DNA from: an uncultured Rubripirellula sp.
GTDB taxonomy: Bacteria; Planctomycetota; Planctomycetia; Pirellulales; Pirellulaceae
NCBI GenBank assembly: GCA_938045805.1
Contig: CALIBL010000035.1
Location: forward strand, 293,529-357,528
Reading direction: 5' to 3'
DNA: 64,000 bases
This document shows, in pieces, positions 26,769 to 36,294 of this stretch (position 1 is the stretch's first letter; each line of letters begins with the position of its first letter). A program made the translations under genes and the position numbers. The notes under the pieces are model-generated. The model saw nothing but the letters and a program-made list of their open reading frames with translations. It was not told the origin of the DNA and did no database searches.

Positions 26769-28166
26769 TTATGCGATGATATCGCGAACCACTCGACCGA
26801 ACACGTCAGTTAATCGAAAATCTCGCCCAGAATGACGAAATGTCAAACGCTCATGGTCCAAACCCAGCAGGTGTAAGATTGTGGCATGCAGATCGTGGAC
26901 GTGGACCTTATTCTCAACTGCCTTGAAACCAAATTCGTCGGTATTTCCGTAAGACATCCCGCCGCGGACACCTCCACCAGCCATCCACATCGTGAATCCG
27001 TGATGGTTATGATCCCGACCACTGCCATTCTCTGAGGTCGGCGTTCTTCCAAACTCACCACCCCAGACCACCAACGTATCTTCCAGAAGACCTCGCTGCT
27101 TCAAATCCGTCAACAAAGCGGATATCGGCTGATCGATCTGTTTGCATAGCCCTGGAACGGTTTTGTCATGGTTACTGTGAGTATCCCACGGTTGCCCATT
27201 TCCGTAATACAGCTGCACAAAACGGACACCTCGCTCAACCATTCGCCTAGCAAGAAGACAGCCCTTGGCGAAATGCCCCTCGCCGTAAGAATCCAATGTC
27301 GCTTTGGTCTCCAGATTTAAGTCAAACGCGTCCCTCGCTTCCGACTGCATACGAAATGCAGTTTCCATCGACTGCAGCCTCGCTCCAAATGACGGATGAT
27401 CATTCCTTGAACGAAGATAGCCCTCATTCAAATCTCGCAAAAGCGATAATTGCTGCGACTGAACATCATGACTCCAACTCCTGTTTTTCAAATTTGGCAA
27501 CATTGTGTCGGGATCAAGACTTGAGTGATTGACATAAGTCCCCTGGTATTCGGATGGCAAGAAAGCACTGTTCCACAAAATCGAGAATCGAACCGGGCGA
27601 CCAGGGCACAGCACTAGATAACCGGGCAGATTTTCATTCTCCGTTCCTAATCCGTACAGAAACCATGCTCCCATGCTAGGACGCGTCGGCAAGATTGTGC
27701 CGTTATTCATTTGCAGCAACGCCGGACCATGATTTGGATTATCCGCATGCATCGACCTTAAGACGCAAAGATCATCAGCGTGTTGCGATAGCTGAGGCAG
27801 CAATTCACTAATTGGCAAACCGCTTTGACCTCGAGGTTCAAACTTGAACGGCGAAGGTAGAAGCCCACCGGTGGGTCGCTCGGTTAACAAGTCGGCAGAT
27901 GCGGGTCGTTGACCTTCGTATTTTTGAAGCGCCGGCTTTGGGTCAAATAGATCAGCTTGAAACGGCCCACCATTCATGAACAGATGAATCACTCGTTTTG
28001 CACGCGGCGGAAAGTGCGTTCCATTCAGCTTCGTCTGATCGCGAAGGTCAGCCAATCCTTCAGACGAATCGGCTAGAACTTGGCATGCGCCCAGCATCCC
28101 CATACCCGCACCGGTCTGTTGCAACCAGGAGCGTCGATTGGAAATATGGTCGTTAACAATCTTCAT
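26769..28166 (-). CDS. DUF1501 exported protein, copy 2
   Basis: Protein of 465 aa. The N-terminus contains NRRSWLQQTG followed by a hydrophobic, Gly-rich stretch with a Cys (LGACQ), so it is probably a Tat substrate and possibly a lipoprotein. Family landmarks match copy 1 (VVWGGEFGRTPT, GRDHNHHGFT, DLHATILHLLGLDHERLTFR), with clear paralogy over the C-terminal 100 residues. The N-terminal motif reads MNGGPFQADLFDPKP, with Phe where copy 1 has Ser. It is preceded by the cytochrome/DUF1553 gene (92-bp gap) and followed after 19 bp by the LamG-cytochrome gene, placing it in the middle of the operon. Confidence 0.92.
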   Translation of the reverse strand: MKIVNDHISNRRSWLQQTGAGMGMLGACQVLADSSEGLADLRDQTKLNGTHFPPRAKRVIHLFMNGGPFQADLFDPKPALQKYEGQRPASADLLTERPTGGLLPSPFKFEPRGQSGLPISELLPQLSQHADDLCVLRSMHADNPNHGPALLQMNNGTILPTRPSMGAWFLYGLGTENENLPGYLVLCPGRPVRFSILWNSAFLPSEYQGTYVNHSSLDPDTMLPNLKNRSWSHDVQSQQLSLLRDLNEGYLRSRNDHPSFGARLQSMETAFRMQSEARDAFDLNLETKATLDSYGEGHFAKGCLLARRMVERGVRFVQLYYGNGQPWDTHSNHDKTVPGLCKQIDQPISALLTDLKQRGLLEDTLVVWGGEFGRTPTSENGSGRDHNHHGFTMWMAGGGVRGGMSYGNTDEFGFKAVENKVHVHDLHATILHLLGLDHERLTFRHSGRDFRLTDVFGRVVRDIIA

Positions 28167-28258
28167 GCTTCACCCAACACTGTTTCTTGAATCCTAACTC
28201 TCTTTCCTCAGCTGCGACTTCCCTCATCGCCTCTTTCACACTAAAAGAACCAACCAAC

Positions 28259-30655
28259 TCAGTCGAGAAACTGAAGTTCATTCGATGCCAACAGAACATG
28301 CAAGTACTGCTGCCAACGTTGATCTGTCACCGACGAAGTCGCCTGCCCTAAGAACTGCATTGACAAACGCAATTCATCCTGAGTGGGTTCCCGAAAATAA
28401 AGCCAGCCGTAAACCTTTTTCACCGAATCCTCCACGGACATCATTTCCTGTCGCTTCAAACGCTCCAATAATTCCGAGGACTGACGAAGCATGAGTGGCC
28501 CATTGAGTGCATAGAGACCTTGAAGTGGTGTCAGCGTTCCGATGCGTTTGGGGCTATGCTGAGTTGGATCAGGAAAATCATGAATCATCATCGTTGTCGA
28601 CATGTCCCTACGGTGAATGGTGGAATACAGCGTTCGCCGATAGTTCCGAGGATCCTCAAGCGAACTTGCTTCTCCACCGATCTCGCTTCGCAGGCTATCG
28701 GCACCGAGCAACATCGAATCTCGCCATTGCTCAAACGTGAGCTTACGAACATCCATCCGTGCCCACCATTGATTGTTAGGATCTTTTGACAAAGCAAAGT
28801 CGGTTGCCAAACTACTCTGCTGCCAAGTCGATGACAAAACGATCTCACGGTGCAAACGCTTCAAAGACCAACCTTGTTGTATGAATCGAAACGCGAGATC
28901 ATCAATCAACTCAGGATGAGTCGGGGGACTACCTTGGATCCCAAAGTTGCTGGGTGTGTCAACAATGCCTCGACCAAAAAAAGCTAACCACACTCGATTA
29001 ACGATCACTCGCGCCGCGAGATCCTTGGCGTCTGAAAAAATCGCATCGGCTAGCTCCAATCGGCCGCTGCCTTTTTCAAATGGACGCTCGTTCCCAAAGA
29101 GTTGTAGGAATCTTCTTGGGATCATCTCAGCGGGACGATTTGGATTACCTCGCATGAACAAAGGTAGATCTCGTGACTCTGGTCGATACTCAAGCCGACT
29201 ACCATCTTGGGGCGTCGCCCCGGCTCGAACCACATACAACGATTCATCGGTGAGTGCATTAACCAGCGGTGCATCATAGTATGGCGTCTCCCGCTTGATC
29301 GCCTCTACCTCCCTTAGCATCGCTGCAATCTGCATCTCTAGGTCTGTAGCCTTGGCACCGCCATCTACGGACTCTTTCGATTGAATTTCTTTGGTTTCTT
29401 TTTTCAACTTCTCAACGTCCGACAGTAGTTCAGCAACTTTCTTTTTTGCTGTTTCCACCGGTTGATACATCGCATCTTCAATGAGTGGCTTTGCGACGGA
29501 TCGTGTGCTCGCGAAAACGCCTGCCAACGCGTAGTAATCCTCCATGGAAACGGGATCGAATTTATGGTCATGACACCTCGCGCAAGCGGCAGTCAGACCA
29601 AGAAAGGTTCTGGAAACAACATCGACTCGCTCTTCCCATTCATCCGCCACGATCACCTTAATGATTTCACATGGCAACTTCAGCTCCTTCCAATAAGTCG
29701 GGCTCAATGAGAGAAACCCGAGTGCCGAGAGATCCTTTGCCGTCGTCTTCACCATCTGATCGGTGGCCAATTGACGACGCACAAAATCGTCATACGGCAC
29801 ATCCTCGTTCAAAGCATCTGCAACCCAATCTCGATAGTAAAATGCCTGCCCTTCCTGAGATAACCAACTCGCTGTCCGGTCGGTGTACCGCGCCAAATCC
29901 AACCACCACCTCGCCCAGTGCTGTCCGTATTCGGGTGACGCCATCAGCCGATCAACCATCCTCTCGAACGCGAGGGGATGCGAGTCATTCAGAAAATGGG
30001 AGGCTTGTGATTCAGTCGGAGGTAAGCCGGTAAGCGTCAGGTAGGTTCGACGAAGCAGCGTTCGACGATCAGCCTTCGGACTTGGGGACAACCCAGCCGC
30101 TTCCATGCCGCGAAGGAGGAAATAATCAAGACGCTGCTCAGGCCACTCGGCACCATGCACCTCGGGTAGCGGTGCCATCTCCAAAGGCTGAAAAGACCAA
30201 AATTGCCGCGAGGATTCATAATCAATCTCACCCTTGATCATCTCCCGTGCGGTCTCCTCCGAAGGCATCACCGCACCGCGTGCAATCCAACTTCTCACAT
30301 CTTGAATTTGCTGCTCTGGCAGGCGACCCTCGGGCGGCATTTGCAGGCCCTTAGCATCAACGAGCGACTGATAGATCAAGCTGGCATCAGGATCCCCGGG
30401 CTGCACAATTGGCCCACTGTCTCCACCCAGCCGAATGGATTCAACTGAATCAAGCAAAAGCGAGGCGTGAATGGTTTTCGCACCGTCGGCATGACAAGCG
30501 TAACAATGCTCAGCAAAGAGAGGGCGAATCTTCTTTTCAAAGAAGTCTGCTTCATCGGCACGCATGGGTGCGCAAAATACGCACAAGACCAACAGAACCC
30601 ACAGCCCATTGAACTTGCTCAATCTCAAAGCCAACCTGCACAACAACTTGGTCAT
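28259..30655 (-). CDS. Planctomycete cytochrome c/DUF1549/DUF1553 protein, short form
   Basis: Exported protein of about 798 aa; ATG at 30655 (or an adjoining GTG at 30658) follows a TGATG-type junction with the upstream sialidase-like gene. After a signal peptide comes the cytochrome domain with CYACH (about residue 54), then DUF1549 (about 165-370) ending with CARCHDHKFDP, a Lys/Glu-rich coiled-coil linker (about 395-440), and DUF1553 (about 515-795) ending in LLASNELQFLD. It has no C-terminal insert, unlike the 9438-12809 copy. Its DUF1501 partner is the next gene. Haem attachment is predicted from the motifs; substrate and reaction are unknown. Confidence 0.92.
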   Translation of the reverse strand: MTKLLCRLALRLSKFNGLWVLLVLCVFCAPMRADEADFFEKKIRPLFAEHCYACHADGAKTIHASLLLDSVESIRLGGDSGPIVQPGDPDASLIYQSLVDAKGLQMPPEGRLPEQQIQDVRSWIARGAVMPSEETAREMIKGEIDYESSRQFWSFQPLEMAPLPEVHGAEWPEQRLDYFLLRGMEAAGLSPSPKADRRTLLRRTYLTLTGLPPTESQASHFLNDSHPLAFERMVDRLMASPEYGQHWARWWLDLARYTDRTASWLSQEGQAFYYRDWVADALNEDVPYDDFVRRQLATDQMVKTTAKDLSALGFLSLSPTYWKELKLPCEIIKVIVADEWEERVDVVSRTFLGLTAACARCHDHKFDPVSMEDYYALAGVFASTRSVAKPLIEDAMYQPVETAKKKVAELLSDVEKLKKETKEIQSKESVDGGAKATDLEMQIAAMLREVEAIKRETPYYDAPLVNALTDESLYVVRAGATPQDGSRLEYRPESRDLPLFMRGNPNRPAEMIPRRFLQLFGNERPFEKGSGRLELADAIFSDAKDLAARVIVNRVWLAFFGRGIVDTPSNFGIQGSPPTHPELIDDLAFRFIQQGWSLKRLHREIVLSSTWQQSSLATDFALSKDPNNQWWARMDVRKLTFEQWRDSMLLGADSLRSEIGGEASSLEDPRNYRRTLYSTIHRRDMSTTMMIHDFPDPTQHSPKRIGTLTPLQGLYALNGPLMLRQSSELLERLKRQEMMSVEDSVKKVYGWLYFREPTQDELRLSMQFLGQATSSVTDQRWQQYLHVLLASNELQFLD

Positions 30656-31857
30656 CACTCAACACGTTGTCCCGAGGTTTGTCGTTGGCTATTGGCATGC
30701 CCAGAGAGAACCCAGGGAGGAACATCACCATCACCAGTTGAGTCACCTTCAAGTAACCAAGCTAAATTGAAGCGAGCGACCTTTGACCCGGCATGTTCAT
30801 AATGCAAGTAGATCCATCCATTGGTCTCCGTGCCGAGACGACCAACATTGAGAGAAGAATAAGCGAACGCCCCTTTCTCCACCAAACGCTTCAATGGCCA
30901 ATGCTTACCGCCATCGAAACTCACCCAAACCGTTCCATTTTTTCTTGATGAGGGATCATCACAATTACTGTAAACAAGAATATCACGCCCCTTGATCGGC
31001 AATCGAGCTAAGCCCGCCATGCATCCGTAATTTGTGTTTTGTGGTCCATCAGGAAGCACCTCGCAAATGGAAGCGGGAGTCCATGTTTGAGCGGCATCTC
31101 CGCTAGTAGCAACCCAACGCCTTCGTGGGTTCTTACCCTCCGGTGCCCAGTGCCGCCTCGAATTGTAGTAGACGGTACCATCACTTAATTCTGCCAGTGT
31201 CGCCTCACCCGTACCGTTCTCAGGAAACGGCTCACTCGCCTGCCAAGTCTTGCCACCATCATCACTGTAGATCGCATTGGTAAAGTGGGTTGGCCATAGG
31301 CTTTCGGGACGGTTCCCCTCGCCATAAAAACGCGTGGCACGAACAAGTCTCCCAGCGTGCGGTGCGTGAGAAAGCGTGACACCGTGTTCATTCATGTGCA
31401 TTGAGGGCACGCGACCCTCACCGTCACCATGGATCACAAATTCAGATGCCTTCCAAGTAACACCATCATCGCTGCTTCTATAAATATTCAGCGGGGCGGG
31501 AGGATGCTTCGCTTCGACAAACACCAAGATGTCACCAGTGGATTCATCCACAATGGTACCGCCACCGTGAATCCCTTTTTCGGCGATGGTGATTTCGGGA
31601 CCCCAAGTCACCCCACCATCCTCGCTTCTCCTCACGCGAATTCGCGATGAGCCCCATGTTGCCAAAACCGTGCCACGCTTGGTCACAACCACATTGGGAA
31701 ATCGCTCATCACCAAAGACCTGATGAGCCTCGAAACTGGGGTTTCCCAAAAAATCACTCACATCGGTCTCGGAAGATGATTCTTCAGCAAGGACCCCGTT
31801 ACCCAGAAACAAACAGGCCAAAACGCTCAAAGTCACTGCAGTCAAGAAACGCCGCAT
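30655..31857 (-). CDS. Exported sialidase/BNR-repeat protein
   Basis: Protein of 400 aa. GGGGAG at 31863-31868 stands 5 bp before ATG 31857, which also begins a clean signal peptide (MRRFLTAVTLSVLACLFLG); the longer frame from GTG 31887 is therefore rejected. The body contains Asp-box repeats (SEDGGVTWGPE, SSDDGVTWKA, SDDGGKTWQA, SGDAAQTWTPA, SFDGGKHWPLK), the mark of a six-bladed sialidase propeller. Arg residues in FPNVVVTKRGTV and NYGCMAGLARLP fall where the sialidase Arg triad would be. It is the first gene of the five-gene operon running to 22605, so glycan trimming probably precedes the action of the cytochrome/DUF partners. Confidence 0.87.
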   Translation of the reverse strand: MRRFLTAVTLSVLACLFLGNGVLAEESSSETDVSDFLGNPSFEAHQVFGDERFPNVVVTKRGTVLATWGSSRIRVRRSEDGGVTWGPEITIAEKGIHGGGTIVDESTGDILVFVEAKHPPAPLNIYRSSDDGVTWKASEFVIHGDGEGRVPSMHMNEHGVTLSHAPHAGRLVRATRFYGEGNRPESLWPTHFTNAIYSDDGGKTWQASEPFPENGTGEATLAELSDGTVYYNSRRHWAPEGKNPRRRWVATSGDAAQTWTPASICEVLPDGPQNTNYGCMAGLARLPIKGRDILVYSNCDDPSSRKNGTVWVSFDGGKHWPLKRLVEKGAFAYSSLNVGRLGTETNGWIYLHYEHAGSKVARFNLAWLLEGDSTGDGDVPPWVLSGHANSQRQTSGQRVE

Positions 31858-31862
31858 TCTCG

Positions 31863-31868
31863 CTCCCC
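31863..31868 (-). promoter_or_regulatory. Ribosome binding site fixing the sialidase start
   Basis: On the minus strand GGGGAG stands 5 bp before ATG 31857. The alternative upstream GTG has no such site. Confidence 0.65.
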
Positions 31869-32061
31869 ATCTAAAAGATTGACGCACCTACGAATCATCA
31901 AATCCCAGAATCGCATTTTGAACCGGAGTCAGAGTCGGGATCGACCAAATCCAGCATCATTCGGCACCTTCGAACAAACCATCAGTTTATCCGATCCCAG
32001 AGGCTCACGCTGAAACTAGCCTCAAAACAAAATTGAATCGCGAGCATCCTTCAGCCATCAA

Positions 32062-32097
32062 AAAAACGCTGCTCCATGAAAATGGAACAGCGTTTTT
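32062..32097 (-). terminator. Strong stem-loop terminator downstream of thiC
   Basis: Arms 32062-32077 and 32082-32097 pair as AAAAACGCTG plus TCCAT against their complements with one mismatch and a GAAA-type loop on the plus strand. The A/T-rich stem base gives a run of five T in either direction, so it can terminate bidirectionally. It lies 59 bp past the thiC stop. Confidence 0.85.
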
Positions 32098-32155
32098 AGT
32101 TGAATCATCTCCGAGCTCACCGCGTGGAAAAGAGTGACCAAAACGGGCGACGGTT

Positions 32156-34015
32156 CTAACTTGGCAGAACGGGCAGGCTGTCTTGCTGTATTTGCTGAGC
32201 TTCACCACTGCCTGCATGATCACTGTGGCATGCAGCCTTACCCTCACCACCGCCAACCGCCTTTTTTGTCTTGCTGGCTAACTTATGAATTTCTTCAGGG
32301 CTCAGCACACCTCGTTTCTCTAAGATCTCCACCTGCTCGCTGGATAAAGCAGCCGTTACCTTGGCCTTCCCGCGTTGATAGTCCTCTGATTTTCCAGATG
32401 CGAATTCTTGGATCTCCTTACTGATTCGGACACTGCACCAATCATGTCCGCACATCGCACAGAAATCTGTATCGACATCCAAATCTTCATCGTGGAAAGC
32501 TCGAGCAGTATCGGGGTCAAAACTAAGCTCAAAATGCTTTTCCCAGTTCAACGCCGCACGTGCCTTGGTGAGCTCATCATCCCGATCACGCGTTCCGGGA
32601 ATTCCCAGAGCAACATCCGCGGCATGGGCGGCAATCTTGTAGGCGATACAGCCCTGTTTCACATCGTCTTTCTTCGGCAAACCGAGGTGCTCTTTGGGCG
32701 TGACGTAGCAGAGCATACTCGCGCCGTGATACGCGGCAGAAGTAGCACCGATACAGCTCGTGATGTGGTCATATCCGGGGAAAATATCGGTGACCAATGG
32801 GCCCAAAACATAAAAAGGAGCACCGTGACACAGATGCCGCTGCAACTTCATGTTGTACTCGATCTGATCGAAAGGCACGTGACCGGGACCTTCAATCATG
32901 ACTTGCACACCCTGTCTCCAAGCACGCTCAGTGAGTTCCCCCAGGGTGGCCAATTCAGAAAGTTGTGCCTGATCGGTGGCATCTGACAAGCCGCCCGGGC
33001 GGAGTCCATCACCGATCGAGAACGTTACGTCATACTCTCGCATGACTTGGCAAATGGCTTCCCAGTGGTCGTACATCGGATTCTGCTTACCATGCACAAG
33101 CATCCACTTCGCAAGCAGTGACCCACCGCGACTCACAATCCCGATCAGACGCTTGCGAACAAACTCCAAATGCTCGCGAAGCACTCCGGCATGGATCGTG
33201 AAGTAATCAACACCCTGCTGAGCTTGGTGACGAAGGGTCTCAAGAATGATTTCCGGAGTGAGGTCCTCGAGTTTGCGACCGATGATCATTGAGTAGATGG
33301 GAACGGTCCCAATCGGCACGTTGCTATTCTGAATGATTGCCTCACGGCACGCATCCAAATCACCGCCGGTTGATAAGTCCATCACGGTATCGGCACCCCA
33401 CTTCTCAGCCCATCGAAGTTTTTCAACTTCTTCGTCCGTGCTTGAGGAGACGGGGGAGGCTCCCATGTTCGCATTGATTTTAGTTTTCGTCGCACGACCA
33501 ATCGCCATAGGATCCAGATGATGGCCGAGATGAACCGTATTGGCTGGGATCACCATGCGTCCCGCAGCTACCTCTTCGCGCACCTGAATTGCGGTCAAAT
33601 GACCTTCCCGTTCAGCAACTCTCTGCATCTCCTTGGTTATCACTCCCACTCTGGCAAATTCGAGTTGAGTGATCGGCTGGAAATCCGCGGGAAGAAAAAC
33701 TTGCCGCACACGATGATCTGACTGCCCAAAACAAACCGACTCAGCAGAAGCAACATACTCAGATAACGAAACTTCTTCGCCTGCAGGAACCAAGCGAGTA
33801 CTCCATCCCGCGGGCAGGAAATCCCAAGCGGTTTTTTCAGAGACACCAGGCATGCCGGGAGTATCCGGTGACGAGAAGGTTCTCGCTCCCTCGACTCCAG
33901 GGTGAAGTGTTGGTGGCGAAGCAAAACTCCCAGGAGTTGTTCCAGCTTGCGTGCTAGACGGATTACTTCCCATCGGTGGAAGGACGTATTCGCGTTTCTC
34001 TGAGGACTGGCTCAT
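32156..34015 (-). CDS. thiC: Phosphomethylpyrimidine synthase ThiC
   Basis: Radical-SAM enzyme of thiamine synthesis, 619 aa, converting 5-aminoimidazole ribotide to the hydroxymethylpyrimidine phosphate moiety. The length is normal for the family. The N-terminal ThiC-associated region and the TIM-barrel core are present ([77 protein letters not shown]). The C-terminal iron-sulfur motif is CAMCGHDWC (CX2CX4C). It is a stand-alone gene with its own terminator and a 312-bp leader. Regulation by a thiamine-pyrophosphate riboswitch would be expected but was not convincingly seen. Confidence 0.97.
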   Translation of the reverse strand: MSQSSEKREYVLPPMGSNPSSTQAGTTPGSFASPPTLHPGVEGARTFSSPDTPGMPGVSEKTAWDFLPAGWSTRLVPAGEEVSLSEYVASAESVCFGQSDHRVRQVFLPADFQPITQLEFARVGVITKEMQRVAEREGHLTAIQVREEVAAGRMVIPANTVHLGHHLDPMAIGRATKTKINANMGASPVSSSTDEEVEKLRWAEKWGADTVMDLSTGGDLDACREAIIQNSNVPIGTVPIYSMIIGRKLEDLTPEIILETLRHQAQQGVDYFTIHAGVLREHLEFVRKRLIGIVSRGGSLLAKWMLVHGKQNPMYDHWEAICQVMREYDVTFSIGDGLRPGGLSDATDQAQLSELATLGELTERAWRQGVQVMIEGPGHVPFDQIEYNMKLQRHLCHGAPFYVLGPLVTDIFPGYDHITSCIGATSAAYHGASMLCYVTPKEHLGLPKKDDVKQGCIAYKIAAHAADVALGIPGTRDRDDELTKARAALNWEKHFELSFDPDTARAFHDEDLDVDTDFCAMCGHDWCSVRISKEIQEFASGKSEDYQRGKAKVTAALSSEQVEILEKRGVLSPEEIHKLASKTKKAVGGGEGKAACHSDHAGSGEAQQIQQDSLPVLPS

Positions 34016-34327
34016 GGTGATTCCGAAAGATCTCGTCTGACTTCTGAGTGATTCGCTAAAGGTATCTCAACGTGGTTGCCATCGGCCAACAACGACCAAG
34101 CCCGTGGTGTAAACCGCGTTGCCACTCGTTCGTGCAACTGTACACAATTCAGGGTAAAGCGACCAAGAACGACATTCTTGCACGTTTTCACAAAAAACAC
34201 AGGTAGCTACCGGTCCCGAAAGAGAAAAGTGCTGAGATCTCTCCGCAGCGTTTCCGGTCTGCATTAGGCAAGAAACATCAAGATCCAACGAAACCGTTAG
34301 ATCAGTCATTCAGTTTTGAAGGCCATC
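34016..34327 (-). other. thiC leader region
   Basis: This 312-bp leader holds a 6-bp hairpin at 34164-34180 (CAAGAA/TTCTTG) and a palindrome GGTAGCTACC at 34202-34211 followed on the minus strand by a T run. Part of a thi-box-like string (TTGAGATACC on the minus strand near 34061-34070) is present, but the second half of the conserved TPP aptamer core was not recognised, so no riboswitch is called. Confidence 0.4.
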
Positions 34328-35023
34328 CTACTGCAGTTCAACGATCCCAAAATTGGAAGTATTCTCCCAAGAATCGTCTTCATCGTGATTCCATTTGGTG
34401 ACAGCATCACGCCCTTGGCCGCCGCGATGATCATTCACCTGCATTTCGACACCCATCTTGTGCCCCGGCTCCATCACTCGACCGGGGATCAATATTGACA
34501 TTTCGACAACATACCCAGAGTCATTCACAGACGCAGCGGCTTGTAGATCCTCGGCCACGTATCCTTCGCCTTGGCCCGACACCTTCCCTTCATAATTGAC
34601 GCGATACTGAGCGTCGTCGTACTGGTAGAAAACCGTTCGTTTCAGGTTCCGATCGAGAAACAGCTCCACTGAATCTTGCTGCCAATCTTCATAGTGATCT
34701 ACGGAGAGCTTCGTGTCCTTGACCACCCACAAGGCGTAGAGATGGGTCTCGTCCCACAACAACTTTACCGTTGCGGTCGCCATCTGCTCCTTCTCCACAA
34801 CTGTCAAATCCTTCACAGGCTTTCGAACCTGCACTTCCTTTGCTTTGGCCCAAACATCATCGACCTTCCCATCGATCACGGGGGAACCGTTGAGCGCTAT
34901 GGTAATCGGCGGCGTTGAATCCTGATCAGATTGACGAGCAGGCTCGGCAGGTTTTGGCTCCTGAGCCATTCCAAGCGATAATCCGGTCATCGCCATCATC
35001 AACACCCATCCACCATGTCGCAT
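34328..35023 (-). CDS. Exported CBM9-like carbohydrate-binding protein
   Basis: Protein of 231 aa with a signal peptide (about residues 1-20) and a short Pro/Ala/Gln linker. From about residue 38 to the end it resembles the family 9 carbohydrate-binding-like domain: PVIDGKVDDVWAKAK at the start, LLWDETHLYALWVVKDTKL, QQDSVELFLD, and VQVNDHRGG-type region before the last strand. No catalytic domain is attached, so it is probably a free sugar-binding or envelope protein. It lies upstream of thiC on the same strand but the long gap and different role argue against a shared operon. Confidence 0.82.
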   Translation of the reverse strand: MRHGGWVLMMAMTGLSLGMAQEPKPAEPARQSDQDSTPPITIALNGSPVIDGKVDDVWAKAKEVQVRKPVKDLTVVEKEQMATATVKLLWDETHLYALWVVKDTKLSVDHYEDWQQDSVELFLDRNLKRTVFYQYDDAQYRVNYEGKVSGQGEGYVAEDLQAAASVNDSGYVVEMSILIPGRVMEPGHKMGVEMQVNDHRGGQGRDAVTKWNHDEDDSWENTSNFGIVELQ

Positions 35024-35349
35024 TTCAATTCTCCACTCGTCGCTATTTGTTCTCTCCGCTTACCCGCCCAGAACCGTACCCGACGCGATTCCACTTTGGG
35101 CGACGCTTAATATAGCGGTCAAACGCCCTTTTTCGAACCAGCCCAATGAATCAACGTCGTGGCTCTTTTGACGCAGGGTTTGCACCGGTTTATCCTAACG
35201 GCGCAATCGGTGCGTCAACCCTCCATACCCACAATGAGGTTGCGATCACAACGAGTGATCGTTGACGCGATTGCCAGACCAAACGATCGCGTTGATCAGC
35301 CGATTGCCCAAATCGGCCAATTGCATAGATCGGCGTTCAAGCCCAGCAG
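35024..35349. other. Intergenic region with several small dyads
   Basis: About 326 bp between divergent genes. Three small inverted repeats are visible: TTGACGC/GCGTCAA at 35168-35174 and 35212-35218, CGATCA/TGATCG at 35243-35261, and CCGATT/AATCGG at 35300-35316. They may be operator sites for the glycosyltransferase or the CBM9 gene, but none matches a known motif. Confidence 0.4.
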
Positions 35350-36210
35350 ATGACCAATCCAATGCCTCCATCCGATACGCCCGCCGATGGCTCCCAAAGT
35401 GGACATAAGCCATTCAGCGCAAGTTGGTACGAATCGTTGCGCAGCACACTCGGCGAGAGTGCATGCAAACAACTCGGTTACTTCGAGATTCCAGAACCGT
35501 TCTTACTCTCAGTGGTCATCCCTGTTTACAACGAAGAGGAAACTCTGGAGCGAATCGTCGAACAGGTTGCAGCGGTTCCGATTCTCAAAGAGATCATTCT
35601 GGTTGATGATTGCAGTAGCGATCGCTCAAGAAATGTGATCCAACGGATCCAAGAGAAATACGTCGATCACACGAACAGTCAGATCATCTCCGCCTTCCAC
35701 GACAGCAACCGAGGAAAGGGTGCTGCATTACGAACCGGTTTTGCCAAAGTCCGTGGCAACGTCGCGGTCGTTCAAGATGCGGATCTAGAATACGATCCAG
35801 CCGAATACCCAAGACTCCTCCAACCGATTATCGAGGGCAAAGCGGATGTGGTATTCGGCAGCCGTTTTCTGGGGGATCGCCCACACCGAGTGCTTTATTT
35901 TTGGCACTACCTCGGTAACAAATTCCTTACCATGCTCTCCAATGGGTTCACCAACCTGAACCTCACAGACATGGAAACTTGCTACAAAATGCTGACGTTT
36001 GATGCACTGCAAAGCATCCTGCCAACGTTACAGCAAAACCGTTTTGGATTCGAACCAGAAATCACAGCAAAAGTCGCTCGGCGGCAACTAAGAATCTTCG
36101 AAGTCGGAATCAGCTACTCCGGGCGCACCTATGCTCAAGGAAAAAAGATTGGCTGGAAAGATGGAATTCAAGCCCTCTGGTGCATCGTCAGGTATGGACT
36201 TTTCGACTAG
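35350..36210 (+). CDS. Family 2 glycosyltransferase (DPM-like)
   Basis: Cytoplasmic or membrane-associated glycosyltransferase of 286 aa with a GT-A fold. Motifs are [18 protein letters not shown] at the N-terminal strand, [13 protein letters not shown], and the metal-binding DAD in [19 protein letters not shown] follows. There is no C-terminal membrane domain. The sequence resembles dolichyl-phosphate mannosyltransferase-like enzymes that transfer a sugar from a nucleotide donor to a lipid carrier. The acceptor cannot be inferred. The gene is monocistronic as far as visible, with only weak Shine-Dalgarno before ATG 35350. Confidence 0.87.
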   Translation: MTNPMPPSDTPADGSQSGHKPFSASWYESLRSTLGESACKQLGYFEIPEPFLLSVVIPVYNEEETLERIVEQVAAVPILKEIILVDDCSSDRSRNVIQRIQEKYVDHTNSQIISAFHDSNRGKGAALRTGFAKVRGNVAVVQDADLEYDPAEYPRLLQPIIEGKADVVFGSRFLGDRPHRVLYFWHYLGNKFLTMLSNGFTNLNLTDMETCYKMLTFDALQSILPTLQQNRFGFEPEITAKVARRQLRIFEVGISYSGRTYAQGKKIGWKDGIQALWCIVRYGLFD

Positions 36211-36294
36211 CGTGCAGATTCAGTTAAGTCATCGCTTTTGACGACAAACAACATCAAACCGACTCCCCTCCCCCTCGACCATGATTAGGAATCG

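Noticed and set aside
34061..34080. Possible TPP riboswitch core upstream of thiC
   Set aside because: Only the TTGAGATACC-like part is present; the matching second conserved block and P1 closing stem were not found by eye.
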